10,021 nucleotides of DNA from Holophagae bacterium. GTDB taxonomy: Bacteria > Acidobacteriota > Thermoanaerobaculia > Thermoanaerobaculales > Sulfomarinibacteraceae. Shown here in pieces: positions 7,473-10,021 of this stretch. Position 1 is the first letter of the stretch. Each line of letters opens with the position of its first letter. Both the position numbers and the translations under genes were made by a program. The stretch spans positions 1 through 10,021 of the forward strand of contig DAOWGJ010000399.1 in the NCBI GenBank assembly GCA_030637505.1, in the 5' to 3' direction. Below the pieces are notes generated by a model. That model was not told where the DNA came from. It ran no database searches and saw only the letters and a program-made list of their open reading frames with translations.

Positions 7473-7650
7473 CCCGAACTTCTCACCAGTGATCTACTAC
7501 GGCGCGAAATACGCAGCGATCTTCGACGTTTTCTTGATCTCGCTCAATCAACGTACTGTCAAGTACGCCTCATTCGCTCAATCTGCGAAAACGCCGAATC
7601 TCACCACGCCTTCCGCACCTCGCGACGAAGACTGGTGAGAAGGTCGGGCT
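7471..7650. repeat. 180-bp imperfect palindromic repeat element
   Basis: The ends are a 20-nt inverted repeat: 7471-7490 against the complement of 7631-7650 differ at one base (core CTTCTCACCAGT on the left, ACTGGTGAGAAG on the right). The centre is a perfect hairpin, CGTACT (7552-7557), loop GTCA, AGTACG (7562-7567). Between these, the arms also match imperfectly, for example TTCGACGTTTTC on the left against the complement of GAAAACGCCGAA on the right, with about 2 nt of length difference. The whole element could therefore fold into one long stem. It contains no credible gene. I read it as a MITE- or REP-like dispersed palindrome sitting between convergent genes, where it may also block read-through from both sides. 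Copy number cannot be judged from one window. Confidence 0.7.
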
Positions 7651-7703
7651 TGGAGGCATTGCCTATTTCGTATTGATAGTGGAGAACTCCGCGAATCGCC
7701 GGC

Positions 7704-7735
7704 AGAAATCAGCTGTGAAGCCGTCACAGATTTCT
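7704..7735 (-). terminator. Hairpin spanning the hydrolase stop codon
   Basis: AGAAATC (7704-7710) pairs with GATTTCT (7729-7735), and TGTGA (7714-7718) pairs with TCACA (7724-7728). A 3-nt bulge (7711-7713) separates the two helices and the loop is 5 nt. The minus-strand stem begins in the last codons of the hydrolase and includes its TGA stop. There is no clear T-run after it, so it is only a candidate terminator or mRNA 3'-end structure. Confidence 0.35.
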
Positions 7736-8611
7736 CGTCGTCTCCCTGGTCAGGAAGTCGATGACGATCCGGTTGAAATCCTCAGACTGATCGAAGTTGG
7801 CGAGGTGTCCGGCGTCTTCGAGAATTTCGAGCTGTGAGCCCTTCAGGATGTCGTGCATCTTGGTCCCGGATTCCAAAGGCACCGAACGGTCCTTTCGTCC
7901 CCATACGATCAGGGTCGGGATGTCCAGGCCGGCGAGCGCCCTGATCTCGACCTCGAGGGTGTTGAAAAAATCCTTCCGTAGAATGTGCAATGCCGCCCGG
8001 GTGGTTCCCTCGATCTTCTGGTAACGGGTCATCCGTTCGAAGACCTCGTTGGTGAGAAGATCACCGTTGTGAATCCAGTGATCGAGGAGGTTCTTCCTCC
8101 GAACCGAGTCGGTTTTCATTGCAAGTACCAGCTCAGGAATCAGCGGAAGCATAAAGAGGCGGCCGCGAAGCGGAAGTCGGCGCGAAAGACCGACTGAATC
8201 CACGAGAACCAGACGGTCGATCCTGTGGCGGTAGTTGACCGCAGTGAAGATTGACGTACCGCCACCCATGGAGTGGCCGACCAGATGGGTTCGCCTGATA
8301 CCGAGGCTGTCCATGAATCGGCAAATCTGCGAAGCAAACAGGGGAAAGCCGTAGTCCAACGGCTGTCGTGTGCTGAAACCGGCTCCCCAGAGGTCCACAG
8401 CGTAGACGGTGAAGTACTCGGCAAAGGCGTCGATGTTGGTCATCCAGGAGTTGAGGTCGTAGTTGAAGCCGTGCACGAAAACGACGGGCGGTCCGTCGCC
8501 CTTGGTCACGAAGTGTGTACGATGTCCGTCGAGGTCCACGAAGTCGCCAGAGGCGTACTTCTCAGCCCACACCTCCAGTGATTGACTATCCCAGGGCAGA
8601 AACCGCCTCAT
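7724..8611 (-). CDS. Alpha/beta-fold hydrolase (MhpC-like), substrate unknown
   Basis: The 295-residue protein has the full alpha/beta-hydrolase framework. It has the oxyanion-hole motif VHGF (46-49), a strand/turn block YAVDLWGAGFS (70-80), the nucleophile elbow GHSMGG (112-117, Ser114), a helical cap region at about 145-215, the probable catalytic acid Asp241 in GRKDRSVP, and His269 in DAGHLANF. The serine nucleophile argues against haloalkane dehalogenases, which use aspartate. Esterase, lactonase or C-C-bond hydrolase activity all remain possible. No signal peptide or membrane segment is seen, so it is probably cytoplasmic. The start is ATG 8609-8611, with AAGGA about 8 nt upstream. It runs against the nar operon and is separated from it by the palindromic repeat, so no functional link to nitrate respiration is implied. 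The next gene upstream, on the same strand, is 71 bp away. Confidence 0.9.
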   Translation of the reverse strand: MRRFLPWDSQSLEVWAEKYASGDFVDLDGHRTHFVTKGDGPPVVFVHGFNYDLNSWMTNIDAFAEYFTVYAVDLWGAGFSTRQPLDYGFPLFASQICRFMDSLGIRRTHLVGHSMGGGTSIFTAVNYRHRIDRLVLVDSVGLSRRLPLRGRLFMLPLIPELVLAMKTDSVRRKNLLDHWIHNGDLLTNEVFERMTRYQKIEGTTRAALHILRKDFFNTLEVEIRALAGLDIPTLIVWGRKDRSVPLESGTKMHDILKGSQLEILEDAGHLANFDQSEDFNRIVIDFLTRETTRNL

Positions 8612-8682
8612 TGTACTTGTCCTTGGACCGAGTTTACAGGATCAGACCCAGGGGGCAAGGCGTCGCTGTGAACGGCCCCTTC

Positions 8683-9354
8683 CTAACTCGGCCACATCGA
8701 GATGTCTCCGGACTCAAAACCGTCCTGGAAGATCAGCCCGGTATCACCGCACTCGACGACGGCGCGAATCGCGAAATCACCGGTCACACCCAGGGCGCAG
8801 CTCGAGAACCACGCTCCGGGTGGAATGGCATAGATCCCGTTCTTTCCACTCTGGCATCCGTCGAGGTCGGTCACAACGCTCGGTCCGGTCGGAAGCGGAG
8901 CGTGGTCGAATTCCAGCGACACGACGTAGGTCGAACCCTGCTGGACGACGACCGGCACGGGCAGGACGAACTCGTTCAAGAAGCCGTCGCTCAACAGGGG
9001 ACCGCTGATCGATACCAGCTCGGCGCCGGGAATCGGAAACGCCCCAACGTTGCTGATCACAATTGAGTCGTGGAGTTCGTCGGGCGCGGTGCCGGTGGTG
9101 GACATCCAGAGAATCTGGACGGCGACCATGCTGCCTTCACACGACGAGGTCAGCCACGCCGCCGCCGACTCGCCTCCCACAAAACCCGCCTGGATGTTGG
9201 CGTTGCCGAAATCAGTCACAGAGTCATTCTGTAAAACGACCTGTTGAGCACCGGCAGAGGCGCCCAGGAACAGGTAACTCACCGCCACGAAAAAAACGAA
9301 TAACCGGTAATGAACTCCACAGGGCGCCGTCGTCGAAATACGGGATCGTGCCAT
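8683..9354 (-). CDS. Secreted protein of unknown function with a C-terminal DGFESGD tail
   Basis: I do not recognise a functional family. The 223-residue product has a hydrophobic signal segment (about 17-34) and a probable cleavage after GASAGA (31-36). The mature part is rich in V, S, G and P and looks like an all-beta domain: GNANIQAGFVGGESAAAW (50-67), then alternating strands. Mature cysteines 72, 167, 186 and 202 could form disulphides. The C-terminus reads GLIFQDGFESGDISMWPS. A short tail of this type (FxDGFESGDxxxW) recurs, as far as I know, at the ends of otherwise unrelated exported proteins in some Gammaproteobacteria and Acidobacteria, so it may be a sorting or attachment signal; that is inference. 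The start is ATG 9352-9354, because GGAGG lies 5 nt upstream (9360-9364); a TTG four codons earlier would overlap that site. Confidence 0.75.
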   Translation of the reverse strand: MARSRISTTAPCGVHYRLFVFFVAVSYLFLGASAGAQQVVLQNDSVTDFGNANIQAGFVGGESAAAWLTSSCEGSMVAVQILWMSTTGTAPDELHDSIVISNVGAFPIPGAELVSISGPLLSDGFLNEFVLPVPVVVQQGSTYVVSLEFDHAPLPTGPSVVTDLDGCQSGKNGIYAIPPGAWFSSCALGVTGDFAIRAVVECGDTGLIFQDGFESGDISMWPS

Positions 9355-9403
9355 GTCAGCCTCCAACGTTGGTGAAAACCATCGAGCCTACTCAACAGTG
9401 TAG

Positions 9404-9426
9404 CTGACTCAAAAGCACGGAGTCAG
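9404..9426 (-). other. Hairpin just downstream of the transposase-like gene
   Basis: CTGACTC (9404-9410) and GAGTCAG (9420-9426) form a perfect 7-bp stem with a 9-nt loop, about 20 bp beyond the 3' end of the transposase-like gene. The GGAGTCAGGCTT sequence resembles the GGGGTCAGG-type ends that I associate with REP/IS200-like transposase loci, so it may be a recognition hairpin of that element. A terminator is possible, but no T-run follows. Confidence 0.4.
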
Positions 9427-9445
9427 GCTTCGTACGGTGCCACGT

Positions 9446-10021
9446 TTAGCATTGGGGTATTGAAGCGATTTCGGTATCCTCCTCAGCGAACTCGGCATGA
9501 GTGATGACCCGTTCGAGTGAGATTAACCTGTCCCTGTACACCGAATCATCTCGTTGTCGGCAAATGCCAAGCCGAAGCCAACGAGTCACGGAACCCCGAT
9601 CCTTGCGGATGAGCAGCACAATATCCCGAGATCGGAACCCGCAACGTCCCACGGCGAGTGTCACCAGTTCGATTCTGCCTTGAAGGAGTTTAGGGTTGCG
9701 GAAATTGGACCGGAGGTCATCAAGACGTACACCCGAAACCCGTTCATACCGCCTCATAAACTCGTAGAACTCAAGGCGAATGTTAAATTCAGGCGGGTTT
9801 CGGCCATCGAATGTCCTTGCCTTTTGATGTCGCTCGGGAACAGCGATTTCATCGACATGTTGAGCATCAACCCACCATGGCAATTTCTCAACTCCCTCCG
9901 AGATCCAACGGGCCTCCGCAATGGTCCGAATCCACGTAAGATAGGTGTCACTACCCCATCCTGTCTCGTCGGAGAAACCACGAAGCGCCCCGGCAATATC
10001 AACCAACACTGCTTTCCGCCG
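9446..10021 (-). CDS. Partial gene, probable C-terminal part of a REP-associated Y1 transposase-like protein
   Basis: The frame is open to the right window edge (codons for RRKAV precede the first possible start, GTG 10007-10009), so the gene is cut by the window and about 191 C-terminal residues are visible. The section LRGFSDETGWGSDTYLTWI is followed by a Trp-rich stretch (EKLPWW) and a charged region. Then comes a helix-turn-helix (9566-9649): AVGRCGFRSRDIVLLIRKDRGSVTRWLR, preceding a polar tail. The layout suits the C-terminal extension of REP-associated tyrosine transposases (RAYT), which often end in a DNA-binding HTH of this SVxRWL form. The catalytic HUH and tyrosine motifs would lie outside the window, so this cannot be confirmed. 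It could also be another HTH protein. The frame is supported by its length, its unbroken run to the edge and a sensible protein composition. Confidence 0.5.
   Translation of the reverse strand, partial: RRKAVLVDIAGALRGFSDETGWGSDTYLTWIRTIAEARWISEGVEKLPWWVDAQHVDEIAVPERHQKARTFDGRNPPEFNIRLEFYEFMRRYERVSGVRLDDLRSNFRNPKLLQGRIELVTLAVGRCGFRSRDIVLLIRKDRGSVTRWLRLGICRQRDDSVYRDRLISLERVITHAEFAEEDTEIASIPQC

Noticed and set aside
7651..7703. A possible small gene or RNA between the palindrome and the hydrolase.
   Set aside because: Only a 4-bp GGAG/CTCC hairpin and no coding frame with a start and ribosome site were seen.
8631..8658. Promoter-like elements for the hydrolase on the minus strand: TTGCCC, a 16-bp spacer, then TAAACT.
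   Set aside because: The match is weak at both hexamers, and the implied transcript would start almost on the ribosome site.
8652..8679. A GGGGC/GCCCC inverted repeat just after the secreted-protein gene.
   Set aside because: It has only five pairs around an 18-nt loop and no T-run; chance is likely in GC-rich DNA.
8515..9066. A 183-codon plus-strand frame across the hydrolase 5' end and the secreted-protein gene.
   Set aside because: It is antisense to two frames with a catalytic triad or signal peptide and good ribosome sites; the translation is Arg-rich and lacks motifs.

Overview
The window carries a complete, plus-strand respiratory nitrate reductase operon with the gene order narC-narG-narH-narJ-narI (277-7472). 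It is followed by a convergent, unrelated minus-strand region: an alpha/beta hydrolase, a secreted protein of unknown function, and the 3' part of a gene that resembles a REP-associated (Y1/IS200-like) transposase and runs off the right edge. No tRNA, rRNA, CRISPR array or phage gene was seen.

Layout. 1-276 is non-coding. It holds a 65-bp imperfect palindrome at the window edge, a hairpin at 124-150, and a dyad followed by a T-tract just upstream of narC. 277-7472 is the nar operon, packed with ATGA or 8-nt overlaps or gaps of 3-11 nt, so almost certainly one transcript. 7471-7650 is a 180-bp imperfect palindromic repeat whose left end supplies the last two bases of the narI stop codon. 7724-8611 (-) is the hydrolase. 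8683-9354 (-) is the secreted protein, ending in an FQDGFESGD-type tail. 9446-10021 (-) is the partial transposase-like gene, with a hairpin just beyond its 3' end.

How the genes work together. NarG (Mo-bisMGD plus the FS0 cluster) and NarH (four Fe-S clusters) form the cytoplasmic catalytic arm. NarI is the haem b quinol-oxidising membrane anchor. NarJ is the chaperone for NarG maturation. NarC is a membrane-anchored, periplasm-facing di-haem cytochrome c. A cytochrome c gene at the head of the operon is the arrangement of Thermus-type nar operons and also of the Nitrobacter/Nitrococcus-type nitrite oxidoreductase (nxr) clusters, not of E. coli narGHJI. NarG has no Tat signal, so the active site should face the cytoplasm. 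No narK transporter, two-component regulator or molybdopterin gene lies inside the window.

Organism. The DNA is GC-rich and codes like a Gram-negative, non-enteric bacterium. The FQDGFESGD tail, intergenic palindromes and REP-transposase-like gene are features I associate with uncultured Gammaproteobacteria, Acidobacteriota and Myxococcota-like lineages. The sequence alone does not settle which.
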